From: CAYRYU01 sp964428355
GTDB lineage: Bacteria; Muiribacteriota; Ozemobacteria; Ozemobacterales; Ozemobacteraceae
DNA length: 64,000 bases
Direction: 5' to 3'
Assembly (NCBI GenBank): GCA_964428355.1
Contig: CAYRYU010000005.1
Coordinates: forward strand, 62,001-126,000
Shown here piece by piece: positions 1 to 8,855 of the stretch (within the stretch, counting starts at the first letter, position 1; every line of letters starts with the position of its first letter). The translations under genes were made by a program, and so were the position numbers. The notes below the pieces were generated by a model. That model was given only the letters and a program-made list of their open reading frames with translations, was not told the DNA's origin and did not search any database.

Positions 1-350
1 GAAGCGAAAACCGATTCGACGGAAATCATCCTCTTGTACAACCTCGCCTCGGAGGGGTATTTTTCGGGAGATATGGGATTTTCCTGCATCGAGCTCCAAC
101 CAAGCGGGAAGGCCTTGAACTGGTGATCGGCATAGCTCGCAAGCCACTGGGCATCATAGGTTCTCAGGACACGTAAAGGCTCATCGGCGAGAGATTCGGC
201 AAGGAACAGATGGTCCTCGTCGGGGGTCCCCCAGAAAAAGGCGCCCAGAAACCATGTTCCGGAGTGAAGAAGAGCGATCGCGCCGATGACGAGCGCGAAG
301 AACCCGAAACTCGAGACCCCACTCCTGCCCATCGCGACTCCCATTCTCAT
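1..350 (-). CDS. Membrane-anchored protein of unknown function, C-terminus cut by the window edge
   Basis: The reading frame runs leftward off the window, so only about the first 116 residues are visible. The ATG at 350 overlaps the stop of the upstream STAS gene in an ATGA arrangement, which suggests translational coupling and decides the start. ATGs at 344 and 332 are in-frame alternatives. Residues about 10-35 form one hydrophobic segment (SSFGFFALVIGAIALL), either a signal anchor or a signal peptide. The following part is soluble-looking and rich in charged and aromatic residues. I recognise no family. Its place directly after a STAS gene could mean a membrane sensor or phosphatase of a partner-switching system, but that is inference from context only. 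Confidence 0.7.
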   Translation of the reverse strand, partial: MRMGVAMGRSGVSSFGFFALVIGAIALLHSGTWFLGAFFWGTPDEDHLFLAESLADEPLRVLRTYDAQWLASYADHQFKAFPLGWSSMQENPISPEKYPSEARLYKRMISVESVFA

Positions 351-700
351 CCGATCTTCACCAGGGCGATCGCGGCGGGAATGTCCTCCGCCTGATCGGC
401 AAGGGGGAAGATCCCTGCCATTTCGAAGACCGAGGATTTGATCGGGTCGAGACCGGAGATTGCAAGATTCCCCTGGGAGTCGTCGACGATTCGCAAGGTG
501 ACCTCCATTATCATCACCACGCCGGGACTGTTGACCAAACGGCATTCTGAAAAATCGAAGACGATCCTCCTGATACCATTCTTCAAGGCTTCCTCCACCA
601 GCCCCCTGACGTGACCGTCGGGATCGCCGGCAAAATATCCCCTGAACTTCAGGATCACGACGTCATCGGAATCTTCCTTTTCGAGATGGAATGGTTGCAT
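347..700 (-). CDS. STAS-domain protein, anti-sigma-factor antagonist-like
   Basis: A 117-residue single STAS domain, the fold of SpoIIAA/RsbV-type anti-anti-sigma factors. The beta-alpha pattern is typical (DDVVILKFRGYF, then IRRIVFDFSECRLVNSPGV). The ATG at 700 was chosen because an in-frame start further upstream would lie inside the preceding HEAT gene, which stops 11 bases before. The loop that carries the phospho-acceptor serine in the family usually reads Asp-Ser-[Ser/Thr]-Gly. Here it reads Asn-Ser-Pro-Gly, so the acidic residue is gone and a proline follows the one serine left. It may act as a non-canonical or constitutive antagonist, or as a scaffold. No kinase partner is visible next to it. 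Confidence 0.85.
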   Translation of the reverse strand: MQPFHLEKEDSDDVVILKFRGYFAGDPDGHVRGLVEEALKNGIRRIVFDFSECRLVNSPGVVMIMEVTLRIVDDSQGNLAISGLDPIKSSVFEMAGIFPLADQAEDIPAAIALVKIG

Positions 701-711
701 GACGGATTGGC

Positions 712-3111
712 TCAGTCCTCGATCGGAACCGGCCGAAAATCGACTCCTCCTTTTTCTGTCTTGTACTGCTTCTGAAGGAGATGGCACTGGCAGATGAGAA
801 AACCTCTCGGGTCCCAGCGGAAGGGTACGACCGAGACTTTGATGGAATCCCCGGATACCACCCCGGAAAAACGGCGCAGGGGCGGAAGGCAGACGAATTT
901 CACCTTCTCATCCGAAACGCACATCAACCCTTCCGAATCGAGACCGGTCTCGAGAACCTTGCCGGATATGGTAACAGGGACTCCCACGGCGGGCCCACGG
1001 AACCAGATCATCGGCTCGCGTGAGGTGATCTTCCGGGAGAAGAACCAGAAAAATGAAGAAAAGACCAGGAAAACCAGCGCGCCGGAAAGGGCAGCATCGA
1101 GGAAACCCCAGGCGGACCCGGGAGCTTTCGCCGGAGAGCTAACCTGCTGGCGGATCGACTTCAGGGAGTAGGGTGCCGGAGGGGCTTTTTCCTTCTCGTT
1201 CTCCTTCCTGTACCTTTCCCGGAATGCGTTATCGAGAGACTGGAGTTTCGCCTTCTCGAGGATCCCCATTTCAACCAGGACCGTCTGATTCCGTTGGCGG
1301 ACCCCCTTTGCCGTTGCAACACGGTCGGGGGGCAGCGTCATCTCAAGGCAGAAGAGGGAATATAGGCTCTCTGAATCAGGGTTGGCCTGGAAGAGATCCA
1401 TGGCCATGGCGAACTGGGCTGAATCAGGGTTTCCCTGGGCGAAAGCGAAAAGGATCTCCCTGATTAGGGGAAAATCGAAATGGACCATGCACGACAGAGC
1501 AAGCGCCTGCTGTTCCGGATTCTTGTTCGAAAGCATGGCGGAAATCATCGAACGTGCCCGGGCGGAGTCGAAATGCTTCAGGATCTTCAGTGCCGAGGAC
1601 TTAAGACGAAGGCTGGGGGATTGGAGATAGGTCCCCAGGATGGGCAGAATGCGGTCGGGGTCGTTCTTCGCAAGATACTCGAGGGCGGCGGATATCATCC
1701 TCTCGTCGGGATGCTTGAGAAGACGCTCGGAAACCTCGACCAGTCCCCTTTGTTCGATGCGGGTGGCGGTCCTCAAGGCGGTCGTAAGGAGATCGACGGG
1801 AGTTCTGGAATCCGAAATCAGGGATTTCAGTAGGAAGGTGATCTTGTCCCTTTCCGCGACGGTCCATGAGGCGACGACACGGACCTTCTGATCGTGGGAG
1901 AGGTTGTCCAGTGTGTAGCGGTCCTTCCCCACGGGAAGGGGTTGAGGTGCGCCCTCCTTTTCTGCCAGGAGCGCCCTGATCTTGTCCTTGGCCTGGGGAG
2001 CAGGATTCCAGGCGATAGCCTCTTCGAGCGCGGTTTGTCTCTCCTTGCCGGGGAGGCTGTTAACGCCGGCCGCTTCAAGATCCACTTCTTCCGAGGTGGA
2101 GGCGAACATCAGGGGGGAAGCTGCCTCCTTCCGGGCTTTCGCGAGTCCGAGCCTGGATGAGAATTCCTTCAGTTTTTCGCAATAGGCATGGAAACCGTCT
2201 TTCAGTATCTCGGAATTCTCGATCGCGGAAAGGGCTCCATCGAGAACACGCTTGCAGATCTCGGCTTTCTCCGGGGAGGCCTGAGTGATGATTTCCCAGA
2301 GACGGTATGGAACCTCCACATCGGAGTTGATCTGGATCAGCAGGCCCGCTTTTTCGAGGAGGGCAGGGGCGGACTCCGCCGCAAGAAACTTCAGGAGCAT
2401 CGGTTTGACCGACTCGAAGGGAAGGTAGAAGCAGTTTTGGAGGGCGCAGATCTTGTAATGGACTTCCGATCTCTGGAGCATCACGTCGAGATGTTTTCCG
2501 GCCTCCTCGAGGTCAATTCTGGAAAGGCCCTGGATCGCGAGGGCCCTGATCCTTGGATCGTCCGAAACGAGCAGTCTTGGGAGGTCGCGTTCGAGGACCT
2601 CCGGCGAGATCTTGATCAGAGCTTCAAGGGCAGTAAGACGGATGATCAGGTAGTTGGAAAAAAGGCAGGCGGAAAGCGGCTCGAGCGCGGTTTTGGGCCA
2701 CTGCGGAGCAAAGGTCCGGATCAAGGCCGAAATGACCGCGGGGTCGGTCTCCTCCCTCATCCATTTCGGAAGAGTGGGAATCAAACCTGGAATCGAGGCC
2801 GGGGTCAATTCCCCCAACATGTGGATTTTCAGCGTAGGATTCGCCTTCGAGTACCAGTCGATGAACTCCTCCGAGGTGAACTGATCCGCAACCGCCGGCT
2901 CCGGGGAAGGATGGGTCCTTGCCTGGACGGCGTTGACCGCGTGGGCGAGCAGGAGCCTGCATTCCTCGTCAGTTTCTTCGGCTTGTCTTGCACGAAGGGC
3001 ATCGAGAAGGATCGGCCCTTTTCCTTCCTGGATCGCCCTTTCGATCGCGAAGACGCGGAAGGATTTGACGGGGGCGGAAAGGTCGTTTAGGAGTTCGGAG
3101 ATTTCGTTCAC
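712..3111 (-). CDS. HEAT-repeat membrane protein
   Basis: A 799-residue protein. Residues about 1-640 are stacked helical HEAT/armadillo-type repeats (for example the repeated L-x-x-L...D-P-x-x-R-A-x-A-I-x-x-L pattern), a protein-interaction solenoid. One transmembrane segment lies at about 670-693, followed by a beta-rich C-terminal domain of about 105 residues (GVPVTISGKVLETG). No signal peptide is visible, so the solenoid is probably cytoplasmic and the tail extracytoplasmic. Translation starts at GTG 3111, six bases after AAGGA. It is transcribed divergently from another HEAT/TM gene at 3258, and the two look like paralogues that diverged in their tails. No enzymatic motif is visible. Confidence 0.85.
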   Translation of the reverse strand: MNEISELLNDLSAPVKSFRVFAIERAIQEGKGPILLDALRARQAEETDEECRLLLAHAVNAVQARTHPSPEPAVADQFTSEEFIDWYSKANPTLKIHMLGELTPASIPGLIPTLPKWMREETDPAVISALIRTFAPQWPKTALEPLSACLFSNYLIIRLTALEALIKISPEVLERDLPRLLVSDDPRIRALAIQGLSRIDLEEAGKHLDVMLQRSEVHYKICALQNCFYLPFESVKPMLLKFLAAESAPALLEKAGLLIQINSDVEVPYRLWEIITQASPEKAEICKRVLDGALSAIENSEILKDGFHAYCEKLKEFSSRLGLAKARKEAASPLMFASTSEEVDLEAAGVNSLPGKERQTALEEAIAWNPAPQAKDKIRALLAEKEGAPQPLPVGKDRYTLDNLSHDQKVRVVASWTVAERDKITFLLKSLISDSRTPVDLLTTALRTATRIEQRGLVEVSERLLKHPDERMISAALEYLAKNDPDRILPILGTYLQSPSLRLKSSALKILKHFDSARARSMISAMLSNKNPEQQALALSCMVHFDFPLIREILFAFAQGNPDSAQFAMAMDLFQANPDSESLYSLFCLEMTLPPDRVATAKGVRQRNQTVLVEMGILEKAKLQSLDNAFRERYRKENEKEKAPPAPYSLKSIRQQVSSPAKAPGSAWGFLDAALSGALVFLVFSSFFWFFSRKITSREPMIWFRGPAVGVPVTISGKVLETGLDSEGLMCVSDEKVKFVCLPPLRRFSGVVSGDSIKVSVVPFRWDPRGFLICQCHLLQKQYKTEKGGVDFRPVPIED

Positions 3112-3133
3112 AACATTCCTTCTGGGATCTTAC

Positions 3134-3162
3134 AGGATAAATGAAAGGCCGGTTCAATTCAA
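3134..3162 (-). promoter_or_regulatory. Sigma70-type promoter for the minus-strand HEAT gene
   Basis: On the minus strand TTGAAT (3162-3157), a 17 bp spacer and TATCCT (3139-3134) sit just upstream of the GTG start at 3111, giving a short leader that contains the AAGGA ribosome binding site. Confidence 0.5.
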
Positions 3163-3219
3163 CTGCCCTGCAGGAGGCTGGCCTGCCGAACATTTCCATG
3201 AGGGCCGCATGAATCACCT

Positions 3220-3250
3220 TTGACCACAATTTCTTTTCCTGAGGTATAAT
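3220..3250 (+). promoter_or_regulatory. Promoter for the plus-strand HEAT gene, placed for a leaderless transcript
   Basis: TTGACC (3220-3225), a 19 bp spacer and a perfect TATAAT (3245-3250). The predicted +1 falls at about 3257, one base before the ATG at 3258, so the mRNA would have almost no 5' leader. No Shine-Dalgarno sequence precedes that ATG. Confidence 0.6.
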
Positions 3251-3257
3251 CCTTTCC

Positions 3258-6200
3258 ATGGCGGATCGCTCCACAGCCCAGGAAGATTTCCCCAAGACCC
3301 TCGATTTGAACGACTGGCTCATGTTCAGTCTGAGCGATTCCGAGGAGATCGCCAGGGTTCTCGCGCTCGAAGAGATCCTCGCAACTCGCCTTCCCCAGGC
3401 ACTCTTCGTTAAGGTCCACGAGATCTCCGGAGGCGATCCCTCACGTAAGTGCCGTGACCTCGCGGCCTCGATCCTCGATGTCGAAAAGGCCGCGGAAAAG
3501 GCGGGCGAGATCGGGTCGGGATTCTCCTTCACGCCCTCGAGCCTCAGAACCTTCCTGGAGGGAACCCAGCTCACCTTCAAACCCGTGATCGTGAGGTCTC
3601 TTCGCAAGCCTCCACCGCAGGAAATCCTCGATGCCTGGCGGGCCAACCTCCTCGAGGAAACCGCAGGCGAGGTCATCGAGATCGGCCTCATTCTCCTTGC
3701 CCGATTCGGTCGCATCGAGGACGCGGACTTCGCTCTGGCATTCTGGGGCAACCCGTCAACCGGGGTGGTCAAAGCCGCAATGGATCTTCTCAAAGCCCAG
3801 AATCCAGGCCGCCTGAGGGAAAACATCGCCTCGGTCCTTTCTTCCGAAAACCTGGGAATCCGCATCCATGCCATACGCCACCTGAGGTCCATCGACCCGC
3901 GCGAGGCTTTGAGGTTCCTTCGCCCTCTCCTTTTCCAGCCGGATCCCTTCAAGAGGCAGCTCGCGCTTCGGGAGCTACTGCTGTTCCCCTTCGGGGAGGC
4001 GGAATCCACCTACCTGCAATATGTGGGAGCGGAAAACCGGCCCCTGCTGCTGATAATGGCCGGGTTGGGAATCGCCTTCAACCCCCATCCAGATCTCCCC
4101 TTGAAACTCTTCGACATCTTCTTCGCCTCGAAAGGAATCAAGCGCCAGGTCCTCCAGTTGATGGTCAACCAGGTTCTCGAAACGATCCAGAGTTCCGGGA
4201 TCCTCAAGGAGGATCCCGCAGAATACCGAACCAGGATTTCCGCGAGAATCCAGAAAAGGAAACAGGACCTCCTGGTCGGGGCCGCCATCAAGGAACTCAA
4301 CAATCCCGACCCCGATTTCCGGATCGCCGCCATCCAGCGTCTCCGCGATTTCAACCGCCATCCCAAGGTGGGCGAAGCCCTCCGTCAACTTCGGAAAATC
4401 GAAACGGATGACGAAGTCCTTTCGCACCTTACCTTCGTCGAGATGCCCCCGGAGCCGCCACCCTCGCAACCATCCGAGGCACCAGACGCGTTGCCTGGTC
4501 CCGCCCCTCTGGCGATTCCCGGAACGACCCAGGCCCCGGCTCCCGAGGCTGATCCCGGCAAAACCCACACTGTTGCTCTAGTCGAGGGACCCCCATCTTC
4601 CGGAAAAGAGACTCCCCCTTCCGCTCCCGCCAAGGCCACCGACCTTCCGCGCTTTCTCGAGGAAATCAACAGCGGAAACTTCTTCGACCTGACCCCGGAG
4701 CTGCAAAGACTCCTTGTCGGAACCGTAAAGGATCGGAAGACCTTCGTGGAAGCCCGAACATGCATCAAGACGCTCTTCCTGGGCAACCCGAAGAAACCGG
4801 TTTTTCTGGAACTCCTTCGCCATATCGAGACCTGGGGCAGCCAGGAAGACTCCAGCGCCATCCAGCCGCTTCTCCAGCACCCGGAAGTACCCATAGTGGC
4901 GGCCGCCATCAGGGTCCTTGGGAAGATCGATCTGGACGCGATCCTGCCCACCCTTCCCTTGTTGATGCAGAACGAGGACCCGAGGGTCAAGGCCGCCGCC
5001 CTCGAGATTTATCTCACCTCGGACAAGGAAGCCGCCCTCCAGTATTTGAACTCGATGCTCAAGGCGAAATCCGCTGCGGTCCGGAGACAGGCTCTTTCCC
5101 TGATTCCGCTCGTCGATTTCCCCTCGGCGGAACCCCTTCTGATCGAGATGTTCGAACGGGAATCCCTGGTCACGTTGAAGGTGGAAGCGGGCTTCGTGAT
5201 GGCGGCCAACCTGACCCGGGACTGTGCCCAGCAGCTTTTTCTGGCCTCCAGGAACGACAAGGGGGAGATCCGCCGCGAGTTCCAGGACCTCTGGGCCGCG
5301 ACGATCGAAAGCGCTTCCTCGATTCTGGGGAAATCCGAGCAGGAGCTGGTCGGTGAATGCTCCCAGGAAGCCGATCGGCAGGCCGAAGCGCGCAAGGCTC
5401 CAACCCCCGACTACTCGTTCGAAAAGATCGCCCCACGTCTTCCTCCCGAGGATATTCCAGGGGCCCCTGGCCTGGAGGGAGCGCGGGCAAGGCTCGTGTT
5501 CCACCTCAAGGAAGCTCAATGGATGATCGTGGGCTTTCTTCTTATACTTTCTCCGCTTCTGTGGTTCATATTCTCCGATCAGCCATCCAATTTCGTCAGC
5601 CAGGGCCCCAACATCAAAGGGAAGCCCCGCCCCTATGAAAGGCCTTCCACCCTCGGACAGGCTCCTGTCATTTCCGGGCTCCAGACAGTTTCCGATGGAG
5701 GACTCAAATCCGATGCCGCAGAGGTTCTTTCAGGGGGGGGTTATGCCGAGGTGCTTTCCCAGGGTGAAAGGGAGCGCGAAGAGAGCCGCAAGGAAATCGA
5801 GAACCAGTATGTGGAACATTTCAAACAGCTTGCCCAATCCGAGAAGGAAGATGCCGTCATCAGGCAACTGGCAGCCGCCCAGCTCAACGTCGACCTCGTG
5901 AAGGCCAGGGAAGCCTTCAGTTCCGGTCTCCTCCCCGTTGCCAAGGAGCGGTTCGAAAGGGTCCTGTCCGATCCCGATTCGAACGCGATCGCCAAGGTGC
6001 TGGCCATCCAGGCGCTGCTCGAGATCGCAGGCAAGAACCGAAACCGGGAGGAATACATGAAATGGATGGATGCTTTGACCCGTGAGTTGCCAAACGTTCC
6101 CGGTATGGGTGGCGTGAAATCCTACGTCGACTTCCAGAAGAACTTCGCCAAAGTAATCGAGTTGAGCGAAATGGCCCGGGACGAGCAACGTTCAGGCCAT

Positions 6201-6320
6201 ATCCTCGAAGCGCTGAAAAGGAAGGGCGCTACTTCCGAAAGCGATGCCCGTCAGGAGTTGAAGGAGCTGGGTGATGTCTCCATCGGTCTCGAAAGAATGC
6301 TCCAGGACCCGGAAGAATAA
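3258..6320 (+). CDS. HEAT-repeat protein with one transmembrane segment and a helical C-terminal domain
   Basis: A 1020-residue protein. Two HEAT-type solenoids (about residues 20-395 and 460-710) are joined by a Pro/Ala-rich linker near 400-455. A single transmembrane helix follows at about 754-775 (WMIVGFLLILSPLLWFIF). The outside part holds a helical, TPR-like region (about 850-1020) with a charged coiled-coil start. The start is the first ATG, which nearly coincides with the predicted transcription start. The next gene begins inside its last 47 bases. The architecture matches the divergent HEAT gene, so both probably serve as membrane adaptors. The partner is unknown; the exported macroglobulin-like protein and the cyclase that follow are the obvious candidates. 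Confidence 0.85.
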   Translation: MADRSTAQEDFPKTLDLNDWLMFSLSDSEEIARVLALEEILATRLPQALFVKVHEISGGDPSRKCRDLAASILDVEKAAEKAGEIGSGFSFTPSSLRTFLEGTQLTFKPVIVRSLRKPPPQEILDAWRANLLEETAGEVIEIGLILLARFGRIEDADFALAFWGNPSTGVVKAAMDLLKAQNPGRLRENIASVLSSENLGIRIHAIRHLRSIDPREALRFLRPLLFQPDPFKRQLALRELLLFPFGEAESTYLQYVGAENRPLLLIMAGLGIAFNPHPDLPLKLFDIFFASKGIKRQVLQLMVNQVLETIQSSGILKEDPAEYRTRISARIQKRKQDLLVGAAIKELNNPDPDFRIAAIQRLRDFNRHPKVGEALRQLRKIETDDEVLSHLTFVEMPPEPPPSQPSEAPDALPGPAPLAIPGTTQAPAPEADPGKTHTVALVEGPPSSGKETPPSAPAKATDLPRFLEEINSGNFFDLTPELQRLLVGTVKDRKTFVEARTCIKTLFLGNPKKPVFLELLRHIETWGSQEDSSAIQPLLQHPEVPIVAAAIRVLGKIDLDAILPTLPLLMQNEDPRVKAAALEIYLTSDKEAALQYLNSMLKAKSAAVRRQALSLIPLVDFPSAEPLLIEMFERESLVTLKVEAGFVMAANLTRDCAQQLFLASRNDKGEIRREFQDLWAATIESASSILGKSEQELVGECSQEADRQAEARKAPTPDYSFEKIAPRLPPEDIPGAPGLEGARARLVFHLKEAQWMIVGFLLILSPLLWFIFSDQPSNFVSQGPNIKGKPRPYERPSTLGQAPVISGLQTVSDGGLKSDAAEVLSGGGYAEVLSQGEREREESRKEIENQYVEHFKQLAQSEKEDAVIRQLAAAQLNVDLVKAREAFSSGLLPVAKERFERVLSDPDSNAIAKVLAIQALLEIAGKNRNREEYMKWMDALTRELPNVPGMGGVKSYVDFQKNFAKVIELSEMARDEQRSGHILEALKRKGATSESDARQELKELGDVSIGLERMLQDPEE

Positions 6321-8745
6321 TCCCGGGCCCGGGGGGTTCCCAACCCCGTTCCCGCCTCGCGTTTTTTTCGCTTTCGGCCTTCTGATATCACTCCTTTGCT
6401 CCCCGTTTTCGGGAAGCCCTCCATCGAAGGGTTTCGCCGCTTCCCATCCCGAGAAACTCCCCGTTTTCGTCAGTCTCGATAGGCTCTCCTTCAGTCCGGG
6501 GGAAAACCTCTTTGCTCGGATCATCATCCTGCGAAACCCGTCGTCGGCTTCCCCAGCGGGAGTGTTCCTCGAGGGACGCGTGGACATCCTCGCCCCCGGC
6601 GGGCGAACCATTACCTCGGCCATCGTGCGCGGAAAACATGGCCACATGGGTTTCTCCTGGTCTATCCCGGAGGATGCCCGCCAGGGGGATTATCTTCTGA
6701 AAGTGACCTTTCCCGGATTGGCTGCCCCAGCCGCGGAAGGGTTCTTCAGAATCCTTGGAGATGTCGACCGGAAGGCTCGGGCAATCCCCAGCTCACTCAG
6801 TCCGGAACCGAAAAGCAAGTCCCCGGAGGCAGCTCCCGCTTCGCCGCCCGGAAAGATCGAGATCTTTCCGGAAGGGGGAACGTTGGTGGAGAACCTGCCT
6901 TGCCGTGTCTATTTCAAGGCCCCCCAGACCGAGGTCGGAGTACGTTTGTCGGGCAGACTTGTGGATTCCAGGGGAAGGACAGTCTGTCCCGTCCGTTCAG
7001 AAAACCGGGGGAAGGGAAGGTTCGTTTTCATACCGAGAGGTGACCTGACCTACTCCCTGGACCTTCGTGAGCCGGGAAAGCCGGAGGGTTCTCTCGAACC
7101 CCTTCCGCTTCCTCCCGCGAGAAAGGCGGGGGTGGTGATATCCACGCTGCAGGACGTGGTCCCCCCCACGGGACCGGTGCGCCTTCGGATCACGGGCACA
7201 GGCACAGGAACATGCCTCCTGACGATTTCCGGAAGTTCGGGAAAGATCACCGAAACCAGGGTTCCCATTTCACCATGGAAACCTCAGGAGATTTCCGTCG
7301 ATGTGGGGGAAAGCGCAGGGGTCCTTTGCGCCACCCTTTCGGACGAAGCCGATCGGCTGATTGCCAGAAGACTCCTGTTCCGCGAAAACCGAAAACGTGT
7401 GAACCTCTCATTGGGGATCCTGGAAAGAAATCCCCCCCCGGGATCGGAAATCCATCTCGTCGTGAGGGCGACCGACGAGGGAAACCGGCCCTGCGAAGCT
7501 TGGGTTGGTTTGACGGTCACCGAGTTGCCGGGGCTTGACACGGGGCCATTCCCACCGGATTACCCGAACCTCCCGTCCATGTTTCTGCTCGGATCCTCCG
7601 GCAGGTCCCGGGACGGTTCGTGTTTCTTTTTCGACCGGAAGAACCCTCTGGGGGCTGCTGCGGTAGATTTGGAACTTGCAACACGCATGCCGTTTTCACC
7701 CGTAAAACCGGCCCAGGATCAAGCCCCGCCACTCCGACACGATTTGGAGACTATTGCGCCAAGCGATGGAGAAAGATCGAACGACGTCTTCTTCGCCAGG
7801 GAATTTGCGCACCGACCTCCCAGGCCTGGATTTCCCGATCACGGCACACCTGGCCCCCGAACCGTTTTTTGGAGTTCAGGAATACGCACCGATCCCAGGA
7901 CAGGTGAAGCCCGAGTCTCATTCTTCCTCAACAACTCACGGACCCCCGCGGGTATCTTCGCTGACTGCTTCAACCTCTCGGGAGATCTGGGTGCCGCAGC
8001 GGGAGTGATCGAACCTGTTGCACCCTTTTCCCTGAACGCCACGATCCCGCCCGTCCTGATGTTCGGAGACCGGTTGGAAGTACCGGTCGAGTTGGCGAAC
8101 AACACCTCCGCCTCATTCCGGAACGTGGTTCTGACAGCTTCCGCCGGATTCCTGACCGCTACGTCCCCAGGGATTCCTTTCGACCTTCCGGCCCACTCCA
8201 GAATCCGGAAACTGCTCCCGCTCGGCGTGGGCATTTCCCCCGGGACTTTTTCCTGGACAATCGAGACCCGTGTGTCAAGATTCCCACTCGGGCTCCGTGG
8301 AGAAACCCTTGTCCTGCCGCATTTCGCAATTTCTTCGGGGCCTGCCTCCAACCCTTGGGGGGTTTCCATTCAAACCGACCCGGTGGAACTGGCATTAAGG
8401 GAGGGTGAAACTGCCACACTGGAGGTTTGCCTCCGAAACGAGCTTCAGAGGACAGCCCCATGGCCGATAATCGCAGTCGGAATCCCCGCCGGCGGGGGGA
8501 TCCTTTCCGATCGTCTAGAAGACCTCGTCAAGTCGGGGAGGATTTCGTCTTTCAAGATCGTCGGGGGCGAAGTCCTGATTCTCCTTTCTCAACTCTCCCC
8601 CGGACAGGAAATCAAGATTCCGATCGTTCTTTTCGGGCAGATACCGGGGAGATTCAGAGGATTGCCCTCCAGGGTTTTCTTCCACCGCCCGGAGGATGGA
8701 ATGGCATGGAATCGCGGAGTCATCATCGAGATCGTTCCCCGCTAA
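6274..8745 (+). CDS. Alpha-2-macroglobulin-like (MG-domain) exported protein without thioester
   Basis: An 823-residue protein with a hydrophobic export segment (about residues 30-46) after an unusually long N-region, then beta-sandwich domains of MG2/MG3 type (LSFSPGENLFARIIILR). Near residues 530-620 it has the pattern of the macroglobulin bait-flanking and MG7 region: FWSSGIRTDPRTGEARVSF, then a GD..EVPVELANNT motif. There is no GCGEQ thioester and no terpenoid-cyclase domain, so it stops where a full macroglobulin would continue. ATG 6274 follows AAGGAG by seven bases and overlaps the previous gene by 47 bases. Known relatives trap proteases or take part in periplasmic defence. A structural, non-covalent role is inferred here. 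Confidence 0.75.
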   Translation: MSPSVSKECSRTRKNNPGPGGFPTPFPPRVFFAFGLLISLLCSPFSGSPPSKGFAASHPEKLPVFVSLDRLSFSPGENLFARIIILRNPSSASPAGVFLEGRVDILAPGGRTITSAIVRGKHGHMGFSWSIPEDARQGDYLLKVTFPGLAAPAAEGFFRILGDVDRKARAIPSSLSPEPKSKSPEAAPASPPGKIEIFPEGGTLVENLPCRVYFKAPQTEVGVRLSGRLVDSRGRTVCPVRSENRGKGRFVFIPRGDLTYSLDLREPGKPEGSLEPLPLPPARKAGVVISTLQDVVPPTGPVRLRITGTGTGTCLLTISGSSGKITETRVPISPWKPQEISVDVGESAGVLCATLSDEADRLIARRLLFRENRKRVNLSLGILERNPPPGSEIHLVVRATDEGNRPCEAWVGLTVTELPGLDTGPFPPDYPNLPSMFLLGSSGRSRDGSCFFFDRKNPLGAAAVDLELATRMPFSPVKPAQDQAPPLRHDLETIAPSDGERSNDVFFAREFAHRPPRPGFPDHGTPGPRTVFWSSGIRTDPRTGEARVSFFLNNSRTPAGIFADCFNLSGDLGAAAGVIEPVAPFSLNATIPPVLMFGDRLEVPVELANNTSASFRNVVLTASAGFLTATSPGIPFDLPAHSRIRKLLPLGVGISPGTFSWTIETRVSRFPLGLRGETLVLPHFAISSGPASNPWGVSIQTDPVELALREGETATLEVCLRNELQRTAPWPIIAVGIPAGGGILSDRLEDLVKSGRISSFKIVGGEVLILLSQLSPGQEIKIPIVLFGQIPGRFRGLPSRVFFHRPEDGMAWNRGVIIEIVPR

Positions 8746-8785
8746 GCACCCGAACCCCATCGGGAGTTGTTCGGCCAACCCTGAT

Positions 8786-8814
8786 TTGTAGAGTGTTCGC
8801 GGCTATGGTAGGAT
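8786..8814 (+). promoter_or_regulatory. Probable promoter of the cyclase gene
   Basis: TTGTAG (8786-8791), a 17 bp spacer and TAGGAT (8809-8814) lie in the 110 bp gap before the cyclase gene. Both boxes are imperfect. Confidence 0.4.
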
Positions 8815-8855
8815 AAAAGGATTCAAGGGCACCTTCCCGGGTTGGAGAGAAGTGT

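Noticed and set aside
2188..3090. A 300-codon plus-strand open frame opposite the minus-strand HEAT gene
   Set aside because: It is the antisense shadow of the 799-residue HEAT protein. The composition is Arg/Gly-rich without domains, and there is no ribosome binding site.
4578..5519. A 313-codon minus-strand frame inside the second HEAT gene
   Set aside because: It is a shadow frame created by the high GC content at third codon positions. No motif is present, and the opposite strand has clear HEAT repeats.
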